A DNA stretch of 64,000 nt from Macrostomum hystrix (lineage: Eukaryota; Platyhelminthes; Macrostomidae), in assembly GCA_950097015.1 (NCBI GenBank), contig CATNEN010000003.1, positions 2,789,001 to 2,853,000 on the forward strand, in the 5' to 3' direction. The notes below the pieces were generated by a model, which was not told the DNA's origin, ran no database searches, and was given only the letters and a program-made list of their open reading frames with translations. Below are positions 12,701-24,700 of this stretch, piece by piece; position 1 is the stretch's first letter, and every line of letters starts with the position of its first letter. A program made the translations under genes and the position numbers.

Positions 12701-15700
12701 ATGAATAACTGGGTGTGTCGGAGAGATAATCCTAATGAATAACTGGGTGTGTCGGGTAGATAATCCTAATGAATAACTGGGTGTGTCGGGTAGATAATCC
12801 TAATGAATAACTGGGTGTGTCGGGTAGATAATCCTAATGAATAACTGGGTGTGTCGGGTAGATAATCCTAATGAATAACTGGGTGTGTCGGGTAGATAAT
12901 CCTAATGAATAACTGGGTGTGTCGGGTAGATAATCCTAATGAATACCTGGGTGTCTCGGATAGATAATCCTAATGAATAACTGGGTGTGTCGGGTAGATA
13001 ATCCTAATGAATAACTGGGTGTGTCGGGAAGATAATCCTAATGAATAACTGGGTGTGTCGGGTAGATAATCCTAATGAATAACTGGGTGTGTCGGGTAGA
13101 TAATCCTAATGAATAACTGGGTGTGTCGGGTAGATAATCCTAATGAATAACTGGGTGTCTCGGATAGATAATCCTAATGAATAACTGGGTGTGTCGGGTA
13201 GATAATCCTAATGAATAACTGGGTGTGTCGGGTAGATAATCCTAATGAATAACTGGGTGTGTCGGGTAGATAATCCTAATGAATAACTGGGTGTGTCGGG
13301 TAGATAATCCTAATGAATAACTGGGTGTCTCGGATAGATAATCCTAATGAATAACTGGGTGTGTCGGGTAGATAATCCTAATGAATAACTAGGTGTGTCG
13401 GGTAGATAATCCTAATGAATAACTGGGTGTCTCGGATAGATAATCCTAATGAATAACTGGGTGTGTCGGGTAGATAATCCTAATGAATAACTGGGTGTGT
13501 GGGGTAGATAATCCTAATGAATAACTGGGTGTGTGGGGTAGATAATCCTAATGAATAACTGGGTGTGTGGGGTAGATAATCCTAATGAATAACTGGGTGT
13601 GTCGGGTAGATAATCCTAATGAATAACTGGGTGTGTGGGATAGATAATCCTAATGAATAACTGGGTGTGTCGGGTAGATAATCCTAATGAATAACTGGGT
13701 GTGTCGGGTAGATAATCCTAATGAATAACTGGGTGTGTCGGGTGGATAATCCTAATGAATAACTGGGTGTGTCGGGTAGATAATCCTAATGAATAACTGG
13801 GTGTGTCGGGTAGATAATCCTAATGAATAACTGGGTGTGTCGGGTAGATAATCCTAATGAATAACTGGGTGTCTCGGATAGATAATCCTAATGAATAACT
13901 GGGTGTGTCGGGTAGATAATCCTAATGAATAACTGGGTGTGTCGGAGAGATAATCCTAATGAATAACTGGGTGTGTCGGGTAGATAATCCTAATGAATAA
14001 CTGGGTGTGTCGGAGAGATAATCCTAATGAATAACTGGGTGTGTCGGGTAGATAATCCTAATGAATAACTGGGTGTGTCGGGTAGATAATCCTAATGAAT
14101 AACTGGGTGTGTCGGGTAGATAATCCTAATGAATAACTGGGTGTGTCGGGTAGATAATCCTAATGAATAACTGGGTGTGTCGGGTGGATAATCCTAATGA
14201 ATAACTGGGTGTGTCGGGTAGATAATCCTAATGAATAACTGGGTGTGTCGGGTAGATAATCCTAATGAATAACTGGGTGTGTCGGGTAGATAATCCTAAT
14301 GAATAACTGGGTGTCTCGGATAGATAATCCTAATGAATAACTGGGTGTGTCGGGTAGATAATCCTAATGAATAACTGGGTGTGTCGGAGAGATAATCCTA
14401 ATGAATAACTGGGTGTGTCGGGTAGATAATCCTAATGAATAACTGGGTGTGTCGGAGAGATAATCCTAATGAATAACTGGGTGTGTCGGGTAGATAATCC
14501 TAATGAATACCTGGGTGTCTCGGATAGATAATCCTAATGAATAACTGGGTGTGTGGGATAGATAATCCTAATGAATAACTGGGTGTGTCGGGTAGATAAT
14601 CCTAATGAATAACTGGGTGTGTCGGGTAGATAATCCTAATGAATAACTGGGTGTGTCGGGTAGATAATCCTAATGAATACCTGGGTGTCTCGGATAGATA
14701 ATCCTAATGAATAACTAGGTGTGTGGGATAGATAATCCTAATGAATAACTGGGTGTGTCGGGTAGATAATCCTAATGAATAACTGGGTGTGCGGGGTAGA
14801 TAAACCTAAAAAATTTGACACAAAAAGGTTCTTCACACAAACGCTAGAGACGCTGTTACAGAAAATAAACTAATAAATAGGGATAACAATTGAGCACACA
14901 GAGAAGCAAATGACTCACTCATCAGCGGATAGATGCAGCAATCGAAGATTGGAATGAGTACTAAAATGAGCAGCGAGTTGAGAGCCTGCATCTGGTCAGG
15001 CAGTATTGACCAATCCCAGAACAAGTAGCCATCCATTAGCGAGGCTTGAATGGTCCATCGCGAGCCCATCTGGTCGAACAGGGCCCAAAAGATTGGGAAA
15101 GGAATGTAGAGCAGCAGTAAGCGGCTAAATTGTCTTAGATCGCGAATAAATGTCGGCGGAAATCGGTCAGAATCGGCGTAATCCAAAAACTGTTTGTCCA
15201 TATCTTTGACCGGCGTAGCTCTGTAGTTGCGAAATGCGCTGACAATGCAACAGGCAGCCTGGCTAACAACGCTTTTGCCTGGCTGTGCCATGCGATACAT
15301 TGGCTTGCCGGCTACGAATACAATGATGGCTAGTCCCATAGCAATCGCCGGTATGCCGAATGCCAAGGCGTAGCAATTTTCACCCATACAGAAGGTGTTA
15401 GACCGCACAATGGGTATCAAAATGGTTGACAAAAGTGAGCCGAGATTGATGGCAAAGTAGAATGTGGAAAAGAATGCTTCTCGCATCCAGGCTTTGCCCT
15501 CCGGAATTTGGTCGGCTCCGAATGCTGAAACATTCGGCTTGATGCCGCCAGTGCCCAGACCAATCAGCATCAAGCCGACTAGTGCACCTGCCAGGCCCAG
15601 GTGGGGCACGGCTGTGGCGGCTAGGATGACGCCGCCAATGCAGTACACAATGGACAGGATGACAATAGTCCAGAAGCGACCCAGAAGACTGTCGGCTATG

Positions 15701-16044
15701 ATGCCACCAATGATTGGCGAGAAATAGCACAGCACTACAAACAGGTGGAAGATGGCTGTTGAATGGTCCGGGCCAAGACCGATGAACTTCAACAGGTACA
15801 GCGTCAGGATGGTGCGAACACCGAAATAGTTAAAACGTTCGCAGAACTCGTTGGTGACGATAAAATAGACGCTGATTGGAAAGCGACAGAATGCTGGAGA
15901 ACAGCCCGACGGCTGAACGTCCGGGTCTTCCTGAGCGTCGGTGGCATCAGCGGCAGCAGGCTTTGGGCTGTTCAATGGCTCGCTGTGCGACCCAGCCAAG
16001 CCCCCCTCCGAGTTGATTAACTTCGTCTGCTCGCCACTAGACAT
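3748..16044 (-). CDS. SLC15A1: SLC15 (PepT-type, POT/PTR2) proton-coupled oligopeptide transporter, 4 exons
   Basis: Plasma-membrane H+/di-tripeptide symporter of the MFS POT family. Exons on the minus strand are 16044-14919, 10784-10525, 9943-9529 and 4220-3748. All junctions are GT/AG and in phase, giving about 757 aa against roughly 700-730 for animal PepT proteins. Exon 1 carries the ExxERF proton-coupling motif (residues 66-71, EFCERF), the GGIIADSLLGRF stretch near 113-123 and the PTR2 signature FFSTFYFAINLGSL (191-204). Exons 2-3 encode a long region between two membrane segments that corresponds to the extracellular domain of SLC15A1/A2 and is absent from SLC15A4. Exon 4 holds WQVPQY, a GLALSYAEAP stretch, the last membrane helices and a cytoplasmic tail. 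The three introns contain minisatellites of 21, 24, 26 and 34 bp. A1 versus A2 orthology is not resolved, so the symbol is a family-level label. Confidence 0.9.
4262..4690. repeat. 21-bp minisatellite, subfamily A (SLC15 intron 3)
   Basis: About 20 tandem copies of TAGACTGTAGGGAGACAGAGG (written as a 21-bp period; key parts TAGACTGTAGGGAGA and CAGAGG) with a few variants containing GAAGAAAGACAG. It abuts a second 21-bp array with the same TAGACTGT start, so the two probably share an ancestor. It lies between a donor at 9528 and an acceptor at 4221, so it is intronic. Confidence 0.9.
4691..8008. repeat. 21-bp minisatellite, subfamily B, about 158 copies (SLC15 intron 3)
   Basis: Tandem 21-bp units of the form TAGACTGTGTAGGCATGGAGG, mostly differing at one position (GGAGGT, GGAGGA or GGAGAA) and at TGTAGG/TGCAGG. 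Because the unit is a multiple of three and lacks stops in several frames, it produces very long false open frames on both strands. Larger blocks of variants recur, for example the GACAGTGCAGG variant near 5894 and again near 6506. Confidence 0.95.
8367..8387. repeat. (GT)n microsatellite
   Basis: An uninterrupted GT run of about 20 bases within SLC15 intron 3. The rest of 8010-8868 is non-repetitive intron with nothing recognisable. Confidence 0.9.
8870..9465. repeat. 24-bp minisatellite, two sub-blocks (SLC15 intron 3)
   Basis: About 25 copies of a 24-bp unit containing ACCTATGTACCTGA. The first block (to about 9100) continues with GGAGATGCCA and the second with GGGGATAATA. The switch between the two types is abrupt. 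The array sits just inside the intron, near the donor at 9528. Confidence 0.93.
9966..10506. repeat. 26-bp minisatellite (SLC15 intron 2)
   Basis: About 21 copies of the 26-bp unit GTGACGAATGTACATTGG plus TCTAGGCA, with early variants TTGATCTCAGCG and TTAGTCTAGGCA. It fills almost the whole intron between the exons ending at 10525 and starting at 9943. Confidence 0.95.
10785..11490. other. SLC15 intron 1, non-repetitive part
   Basis: AT-rich intron sequence next to the acceptor of exon 2. No gene, RNA or mobile element is recognisable. Confidence 0.6.
11491..14808. repeat. 34-bp minisatellite, about 97 copies, with a 1,292-bp higher-order duplication (SLC15 intron 1)
   Basis: Tandem 34-bp units of GATAATCCTAATGAATAACT followed by GGGTGTGTCGGGTA. 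Variants include GGGTGTCTCGGATA, GTGTGGGGTA, CGGAGA and CGGGTGGA. The rare ACTAGGTGTG variant near 12098 recurs near 13390 and the GGTGGATAATCC variant near 12449 recurs near 13741, both 1,292 bp apart, exactly 38 units. This indicates a block duplication. Confidence 0.95.
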
Positions 16045-17323
16045 AGCAACGAGAAAACGATTAGCAATGGAGGACTATAGGAGAGCTAGGGAAACTATGG
16101 CTACTGAATGTAACAAACTAAAATGTTAAACTGTGCCGCTAAGTTTGTCTTGCTCAAGCTTTAGCTTAAGGAGGTGGATAAGCTGAAAATTGTCTAGTTG
16201 CAAGTAGTGCTCAAAGTGCTTCCTGAAATTTTAAAAGAAAGTTGGTGAAAGCGCAGACTTCATAATAATGATAATGTTTTAACTTAGTAACAAAAATATC
16301 TTAGCAAAAATCATCAAAAACATTGTTGGATATAAAAACTAACTATTTAAAATGACCATTACTAGTAAAAGCAAGTGCACATATTAAATATTTTAAATAC
16401 AATCTAAAACAGGTCATGTGATTATGATGCTTAACAATTTGGCTCGATTGACTATGATGTGAACTAAATTCTGGATAATGATAAAAAAGATGCTGATGTA
16501 TCCCAGTGAAGTGAATAAAGAAAATAAATGAACTAATGACCATTAAATAATAACTAATATTTACTTACATAACAATAATTACCAGTGTGAATATTGGAAC
16601 TTACAAGGTTAAACAAAATATGAAACAGTTGTCACTACATAACAAAATCTATTATTCCAGTTTTTAACTTGCAAAGTACTATTTTTTAATTTTATATTGC
16701 CATGAAATCACTGAGATATGATAGCTCTCTACAAGAAACTAGCTTTTCAAAAAAACTAAAAATGTGAATATATAATCTAATGTATTTAAAATACAAATGC
16801 ATAAACTTGACAACAGTCAAAAGCAAACTTTTTTATTATTAGAGGAGTTAGCGTTTTACTCATCGTCTAGGGTCTAGGTCTAGCTAACTCAAAATGAGTT
16901 ATAAATTTGATTCTGCTTTTTAAAGCAAACAAAATACTTTTAAAAATTGATGCTTAATTTCCTTTTCTTGCATGAGTCAGAAAGAGTTAAGTGTTAAAGT
17001 CTTCTTGAGTTATAAGTTTTATTCTTATGTCAATATTTAATTTTCTCTTCAAATAATTTATTTTATTTTTTAGTTTAGTAACCTTTGCTCAACATGCCAC
17101 TTTTTACTAATTAAACAACAATATAGTCATCGATAAAGCAAATTTAAAGTATCGTGCGTATCTGGGCTTTGTGTTATTAAGTTTATGTTACTAATGTTTA
17201 CCAAAGAAAATAAATACAGAACTAAATAAACCGATATATTTCAACGTTTAAAAACTTTGCGCGAAACAAATGCTGTATATGGGGGGTGTATAAAACATGG
17301 GCTCGCATTGGGCACACTGGGAC
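16045..17323. other. AT-rich upstream flank of the SLC15 gene
   Basis: Non-coding AT-rich sequence between the SLC15 start codon and the left inverted-repeat arm. It probably includes the SLC15 promoter and 5' UTR, but I cannot place a transcription start. No repeats or recognisable elements were seen. Confidence 0.55.
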
Positions 17324-20300
17324 CACCCGTGTTACACTCCGTAAAGCCAAATCTGCGTTACAACACGAGCCTACAAAGCGGTACTCTGCGCGCAGCGGCG
17401 TATTGATACGCGCAGCTTATAGCTTTCAAAGCCAATACAACGCTTTTATGTGGGGCAAACGTCGAACGTGCTGCTATATATAAATACGTGCTGAAATATA
17501 AATATAAAGCATGCTGCTTATGTTAAATAAGTTTCGCAACAGGACAACTAATCTAACATAATGTTTAGGCTAGTGAAAGCTTAAGCCAGTAATTATACAA
17601 TTAGGCTATCGTATAATTGGAATTGGCTGTTGCTAATTCTATTTTTAGTACTAGCACTAATAGTAGCTAGGCTGAGCTAGTTGAATATGACTATTCAAAA
17701 GGATATTAGACAATAGCAAAAAATTATATATCATATATCGACTATAGCTTTAGGTATAGCTTGCTTATGTGCTTCTGTGTACTGTGTAGCCTAGCTAAAA
17801 TATGTTTAGTGTATATATATATAGGCCTATATATATATATATATATAACTGCTATACAGCATTATAGCCTACTTCAAAACCACTTTCACAATTGATAATC
17901 AATGGCCTGACAAATATAACTAGATTCAATGCAAGTACACCAGTATTTAAATAAACTGACTAGTCTAAATGAAATTCTCTTGGTAGCTATTGATATGAAA
18001 AATGTTTTGATATACCTAAATACCTAAAAATAGCTAAAGGTCCCTACCTATATAAATGTTCTTTTTATTGACTGACAAAATGTATATAATTATATTGATC
18101 TAGCTCCTGATCTATTATGTCTTGTAAATCTATTATGTCTACTAGCAAAATAAAAAGAAACATTATTGCCAGCTAGCTAGTTACTATCCTAAAGGCTTTC
18201 CTACTCTCCTCTAGCCTCCGCCCTCCTCAACCATCCTCTACCCTCCACTACTCTCCTCTATCTTCCCTGCCATCCTCTACCCTCCACTACCCTTCACTAT
18301 CCTCCCCACCATCCTTTACCCTCCTTCACCATCCTCTACTCTCCTCTACACCCTTCCCTCTTCCCTCTACTCCTCTTCCCTTTACTACTATCCTCTACCC
18401 TCCTCTACTCTGCTCTAACCTCTTCTCTCCACTACCATCCTCTACCCTTCTCTACCCTCTTCTACCCTCCTATAACCTCCTCTAACCTCCTCTACCCTCC
18501 TTTACCCTGCTCTACCCTGCTCTACCCTCCTCTACCCTCCTCTAACCTCCTCTAACCTCCTCTACCCTCCTCTACCCTGCTCTACCCTGCTCTACCCTCC
18601 TCTACCCTCCTCTAACCTCCTCTAACCTCCTCTACCCTCCTCTACCCTGCTCTACCCTGCTCTACCCTCCTCTAACCTCCTCTACCCTCCTCTACCCTTC
18701 TCTACCCTCCTCTAACCTCCTCTAACCTCCTCTACCCTGCTCTACCCTCCTCTACCCTCCTCTAACCTCCTCTAACCTCCTCTACCCTGCTCTACCCTCC
18801 TCTACTCTCCTCTATCCCCTTCCCTCCACTACCATCGACCATCGACCATCCTCTACCCTCCTCTACCCTCCTCTACCCTGCTCTACCCTCCTCTACTCTC
18901 CACTACCATCCTCTACCCTTCTCTACCCTCCTCTACCCTCCTCTAACCTCAACCTCCTCTACCCTCCTCTAACCTCAACCTCCTCTACCCTCCTCTACCC
19001 TGCTCTACCCTCCTCTACCCTCCTCTAACCTCCTCTAACCTCCTCTACCCTCCTCTACCCTGCTCTACCCTGCTCTACCCTCCTCTACCCTCCTCTAACC
19101 TCCTCTAACCTCCTCTACCCTCCTCTACCCTGCTCTACCCTGCTCTACCCTCCTCTAACCTCCTCTACCCTCCTCTACCCTTCTCTACCCTCCTCTAACC
19201 TCCTCTAACCTCCTCTACCCTGCTCTACCCTCCTCTACCCTGCTCTAACCTCCTCTAACCTCCTCTACCCTGCTCTACCCTCCTCTACCCTCCTCTAACC
19301 TCCTCTAACCTCCTCTAACCTCCTCTACCCTGCTCTACCCTCCTCTACTCTCCTCTATCCCCTTCCCTCCACTACCATCGACCATCGACCATCCTCTACC
19401 CTCCTCTACCCTCCTCTACCCTGCTCTACCCTCCTGTACTCTCCACTACCATCCTCTACCCTTCTCTACCCTCCTCTACCCTCCTCTAACCTCAACCTCC
19501 TCTACCCTCCTCTAACCTCAACCTCCTCTACCCTCCTCTACCCTGCTCTACCCTGCTCTACCCTCCTCTACTCTCCTCTATCCCCTTCCCTCCACTACCA
19601 TCGACCATCGACCATCCTCTACCCTCCTCTACCCTCCTCTACCCTCCTCTAACCTCAACCTCCTCTACCCTCCTCTAACCTCAACCTCCTCTACCCTCCT
19701 CTACCCTGCTCTACCCTGCTCTACCCTCCTCTACTCTCCTCTACCCCCTTCCCTCCTCTTCCCTCCACTACCATCCTCTACCCTGCTCTACCCTCCGCTA
19801 CTCTCCTCTACTCAACTATACTCTACTATATCTTTCCCTGCTCTTTCCTCCTCTACCCTCCTCTACTCTCCTCTACTCAACTCTACTCTACTATATCTTT
19901 CCCTGCTCTTTCCTCCTCTACCCTCCTCTACTCTCCTCTACTCAACTCTACTATATCTTTCCCTGCTCTTTCCTCCTCTACCCTCCTCTACCCTTCTCTA
20001 CCCTCCTCTACCCTCCTCTACCCTCCTCTACTCTCCTCTACCCCCTTCCCTCCTCTTCTCTCCACTACCATCGACCATCGACCCTCCTCTACCCTCCTCT
20101 ACCCTCCTCTACCCTCCTCTACCCTCCTCTATCTTCCCCGCCATCCTCTACCCTCCACTCCCCTTCTCTTTCCTACCCGCCATCCTCTACCCTCCACTCC
20201 CCTTCTCTATCCTCCCCAACATCCTCTACCCTCCTTCACCAGTCTTTACTCTCCTCTACCCCCTTCCCTCCTCAACCATTCTCTACCCTGCTCTAACCTC

Positions 20301-21655
20301 GTCGATCCTCCCCACTATCCTCTACCCTCCGCTACCCTCCTCTATCTTCCCCGCCATCCTCTACCCTCCACCACCCTCCCTAGCCATCCACTAATCTCCT
20401 CTACCCCCTTCCATCCTCTTCCCTCCACTACCATCAACCATCCTCTACCCTCCTCTACCCTGCTCTAACCTCCCCTACCATCCTCTACCCTGCTCTAACC
20501 TCCCCTACCATCCTCTACCCTGCTCTAACCTCCCCTACCCTCCCCTACCCTGCTCTACCCTGCTCTACCCTCCTCTACCCTCCTCTACCCTGCTCTAACC
20601 TCGTCGATCCTCCCCACCCTCCTCTATCTTCCCCGCCATCCTCTACCCTCCACCACCCTCCCTCTATCTTTCCCTGCTCTACCCTCCTCTACTCTCCTCT
20701 ACCCCCTTCCCTCCTCTTACCTCCACTACCATCGACCATCGACCATCCTCTACCCTCCTCTACCCTCCTCTACCCTCCTCTACCCTCCTCTAACCTCCTC
20801 TACCCCCTTCCCTCCTCTTCCCTCCACTACCATCCTCTACCCTTCTCTACCCTCCTCTACCCTCCTCTAACCTCCTCTAACCTCCTCTACCCTCCTCTAA
20901 CCTGCTCTACCCTGCTCTACCCTCCTCTACTCTCCTCTACCCCCTTACCTCCTCTTCCCTCCACTACCATCGACCATCGACCATCCTCTACCCTCCTCTA
21001 CCCTCCTCTACCCTCCTCTAACCTCCTCTACCCTCCTCTACGCTCCTCTACCCCCTTCCCTCCTCTTCCCTCCACTACCATCGACCATCGACCATCCTCT
21101 ACCCTCCTCTACCGTCCTCTACCCTCCTCTACCCTCCTCTACCCTCCTCTACCCTCCTCTACCCTCCTCTACCCTCCTATACCCTCCTCTAACCTCCTCT
21201 AACCTCCTCTACCCTCCTATACCCTCCTCTAACCTCCTCTAACCTCCTCTACCCTCCTCTACTCTCCTCTACTCTACTCTACTCTACTCTACCTTTCCCT
21301 GCTCTTTCCTCCTCTACCCTCCTTTACCCTCCTCTACCCTCCTCTACCCTCCTCTACTCTCCTCTACCCCCTTCCCTCCTTTTCCTTCCACTACCATCGA
21401 CCATCGACCCTCCTCTACCCTCCTCTACCCTCCTCTACCCTCCTCTACCCTCCTATACCCTCCTCTAACCTCCTCTAACCTCCTCTACCCTCCTCTACCC
21501 TCCTCTACTCTCCTCTACTCTCCTCTACCCTCCTCTACTCTCCTCTACTCTACTCTACTCTACTCTACTCTACTCTACCTTTCCCTGCTCTTTCCTCCTC
21601 TACCCTCCTTTACCCTCCTCTACCCTCCTCTACCCTCCTCTACTCTCCTCTACCC
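17324..21655 (+). repeat. Left arm of the long inverted repeat
   Basis: Unique part 17324-18187 includes an AT-rich palindrome around TATAGGCCTATA near 17820. It is followed by a C/T-rich array to 21655. It is the reverse complement of 35363-39079, with a different array length. Confidence 0.9.
18188..21655. repeat. 10-bp C/T-rich minisatellite in the left arm
   Basis: About 3.5 kb of CTCTACCCTC-type units with variants CTCTAACCTC, TGCTCTACCC and interspersed blocks CCACTACCATCGACCATCGA and CCCCTTCCCTCC. The strand is almost pure pyrimidine apart from A residues. Longer blocks recur, indicating higher-order duplication. Confidence 0.92.
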
Positions 21656-21760
21656 CCTTTCTTTTTCTTTTTCTCGTCTTGTTTGTCGTTTATTGATTGC
21701 GTTTTTAAATTGTCAATGTTTTTTTCTAAATAATGATATGCCTATCTTCAAATTGCAGGC

Positions 21761-24700
21761 ATGTTGAGAAAGCTTTCTTCTTGGAATGTGTTCTGTATGG
21801 AACAACAAAAAGGACGAAGTGACTTGAGTTGTAAGTTTTTAACAATATTTAAATTTAGGTAAGAGTCAATATATTATTTTTTGCCATAATTTATTAAACC
21901 AAAACGAAAAAATGATAGGAAATTGTTCAGAAGTATATTAGATTGATTTTATGAAGGCTTGCTTCCCTGCTTAGGTTTGATGCCCTTTGCCCAAAGCAAT
22001 GGAAAAATTGGTCTTGTTCGTTGTTTTCTTCATCGGGCCTTTTTCATCTGCAGTTCGTGGGAGCTGTTCCACAATGAGATTGAACATCTGACACGTTTAT
22101 TTGGTCTTATCGGCTACCTGAGAACCTTCCTGTCTAGAATTACGAGTATTAACAAGTTTCTGTGTGAAAAGCTGGATGACCCGCAGAGTTTGCAAGCTTT
22201 TGAGCCTAAGAATCATATTATTTCGTTACCTTTCTTGGATTGTGCTCTGTTGAGTTTAAAAAGATCAGAAAGTTATTCCGAAAAAAAATCTCAATGCTCA
22301 AATTCGTCTTGTTTTTCGCACCGAAAAGATCGCTATGTTTGTGAGCAATCTGAGATATAGTGTGCCTCGACCTCTTGCTGCAGCTGGTGTTGTGTACAAA
22401 TTTTATTGTTCTGGTGACCGGAACATTTCCTATATAGGAAAGACTAAGCGAAACCTGTACACGAGGGTTAGAGAACACTGGCTTAAGAACTCTGCCATTA
22501 ATGAACATCTGCTCCCACGCAAGAGATGCTGTGACGCTGAACCACATGAAATTATTAAGACTATAAGGTTTTGTAAGAACGATTACAAACTTCGCCTATT
22601 AGAGGCTATGTACATTAAGGCCCAAAAACCTACTCTTAACAATCAGCTCACCATGCGGGGTGCTAGCCGTCAGCTTCAACTTTTTTAGTTTGCTTGCTCA
22701 AAACTGGACTGGACTGACTTGACGCGTACCATGCCTTTACACCCAAAATTTAGCACATAGTCTTGTACTTTTATTCTCTCGTCAACCGTAATAATATATA
22801 TATGTTCAAATCAATATAATATATTTATGAATATATTTCTTTTCTTGTGTCGTTTTTTGTTTAATAAATTATTGAGTTCTGAAGATTACCATTGTGGACA
22901 ACATGCATCGGCAATAACATATTATGCTGATTCTTACCTTCATTTATCTATTGTTCCTAAAGCGAGCTACACTACCTGAATTTTACCAATATTCTTCCTC
23001 CTTGAATTTTATGCTAAATGTAAGTCAACACTTGCACGTACGCAACACACGCACCTTTCCAGCTGCACCTTGCCCCACCGCAGCTTGCTCCACCACACCT
23101 TGCCTCACCAAACCTTGCACCATCGTATCTTGCTTCACCGCAACTTGCACCACCGCACATTTCCTGCTGCACCTTGCATTACTACAAAAGCGTATATTCA
23201 ATTTTCCACCAATTGTAGCTAATTCGCAGAACTTAAGCCAAATATTTGCAAACCTGCCTCCTGAAGAGCTGGAGCGTCTTAAGCTAGCTGCTGAGAGAGC
23301 GAATGCTGAGAACCAAGCAGGAAAGAAAGTGGAGTCCATAAAGCTGAAGCGCAAGTTCGAATCTTTGGTTAGTCACTGAGCACTGACCAATTACATATAC
23401 GAGCGTATACGAGATATATACCTATTTTGTGATATCTCGCATACCTTTAATTTTCAACTAGGTTACCCAGTTGGCAAAAATCGGAGGCAGTGCCTCTTGT
23501 GTAATTCGTCTGCCAGACCGCAAACTAGTCATTCTTGAAACCCCTGATGTTAGTGGAGCCGCAGAGCGGACGAATTTCGCTTCAGTAAGTAACTTCTAGC
23601 GCTTTAGTCCACATGCGAATACCAAGTTGAACGCGAGTTAAATCGTTATTCAACGTTTTGTCTCTTTCTAGTATGCGTTCTTTCGCAGCAGCGGTTCTAC
23701 CGATGACATGACAATCGAAGAGTTGCGCTCTTCATGCGCTTCCATGCTACAGCTTAAGTATAGTAAGTGCGACTATTCTGCATAATCGTATATCATTGTA
23801 TATCATTCCGTTAAACGTATTTCAGAATGTAGAATGTAATGTAGTCCTCGATTGTGTATGTCCATCTATCCAAATTATGTTACTACTTTCAGATTATTAT
23901 AATTAACTTGTATGAGCACAATCCTGTAATGCTTTTAGAGCAGTCAGGCGGCGGCCGTCGTCTGAACTACGTAAAATATCCAGCCCAGGGATTTTGGTCC
24001 TCATGGCCTCTAGGCGTTCCACCGAATATTCCAGTCAATTCGATGTCAAAGGAGCAGCTTCTCAAAGTCTGGCGCGTCAGAGACGAGCTACAGTTCAATC
24101 CCAGGAGCAGCTCCTCTGTTTCAACCGGATCGTTTAATCGAAATCTGGATCATGAGTCTGGGTTTGTTATACCATATTTTTTACATATTTTTTTTAAGTT
24201 CGTTGTGCTTGGATTAGCAGCCTGCAAAAAGGCAATTCTGCCAATTTCGCTGACCCCTGAACAGACACGCGCATACTCACTAGAAAGTGTGTGTGTGTGT
24301 GTGTGTCTGTGTGTGTACTCTTGTACTCTGTATGTAAACTCTGCCCTGACTTCATCCTCAGGCAGCTCGTCGACGCTTGTACACTCACAGTGTGCCTCCG
24401 ACCGTCCAATGCGTCAACTGCACTTCCCACTTCCCTATTTTTAAGCTAAGTACTCATGAACTCACTAAACTCCTTTTAGGTCATCCGTGGCTGGCGTTTT
24501 TTCGGGTTTTGTCGAATACGATAGCACCAATCAAGCCACCTTTGAGCGCTCATCTTCCGAGACCGCTTCCGATTCTGGTGCTGCTGCCTCGGTGCGCACG
24601 ACATCTGGTGCTGCTGCCTTGGTGCGCACGACATCTGGTGCTGCTGCGTCGGTGCGCTCGACATCTGGTGCTGCTGCGTCGGTGCGCTCGACATCTGGTG

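Noticed and set aside
11491-14808. A CRISPR-like appearance of regularly spaced repeats
   Set aside because: Units are contiguous 34-bp copies with no unique spacers, in an intron of a eukaryotic gene.
18188-21655. Telomeric repeat (CCCTAA-like) interpretation of the C/T-rich array
   Set aside because: The unit is a variable 10-mer (CTCTACCCTC), not a 6-bp telomere unit, and it sits in inverted arms within the contig.
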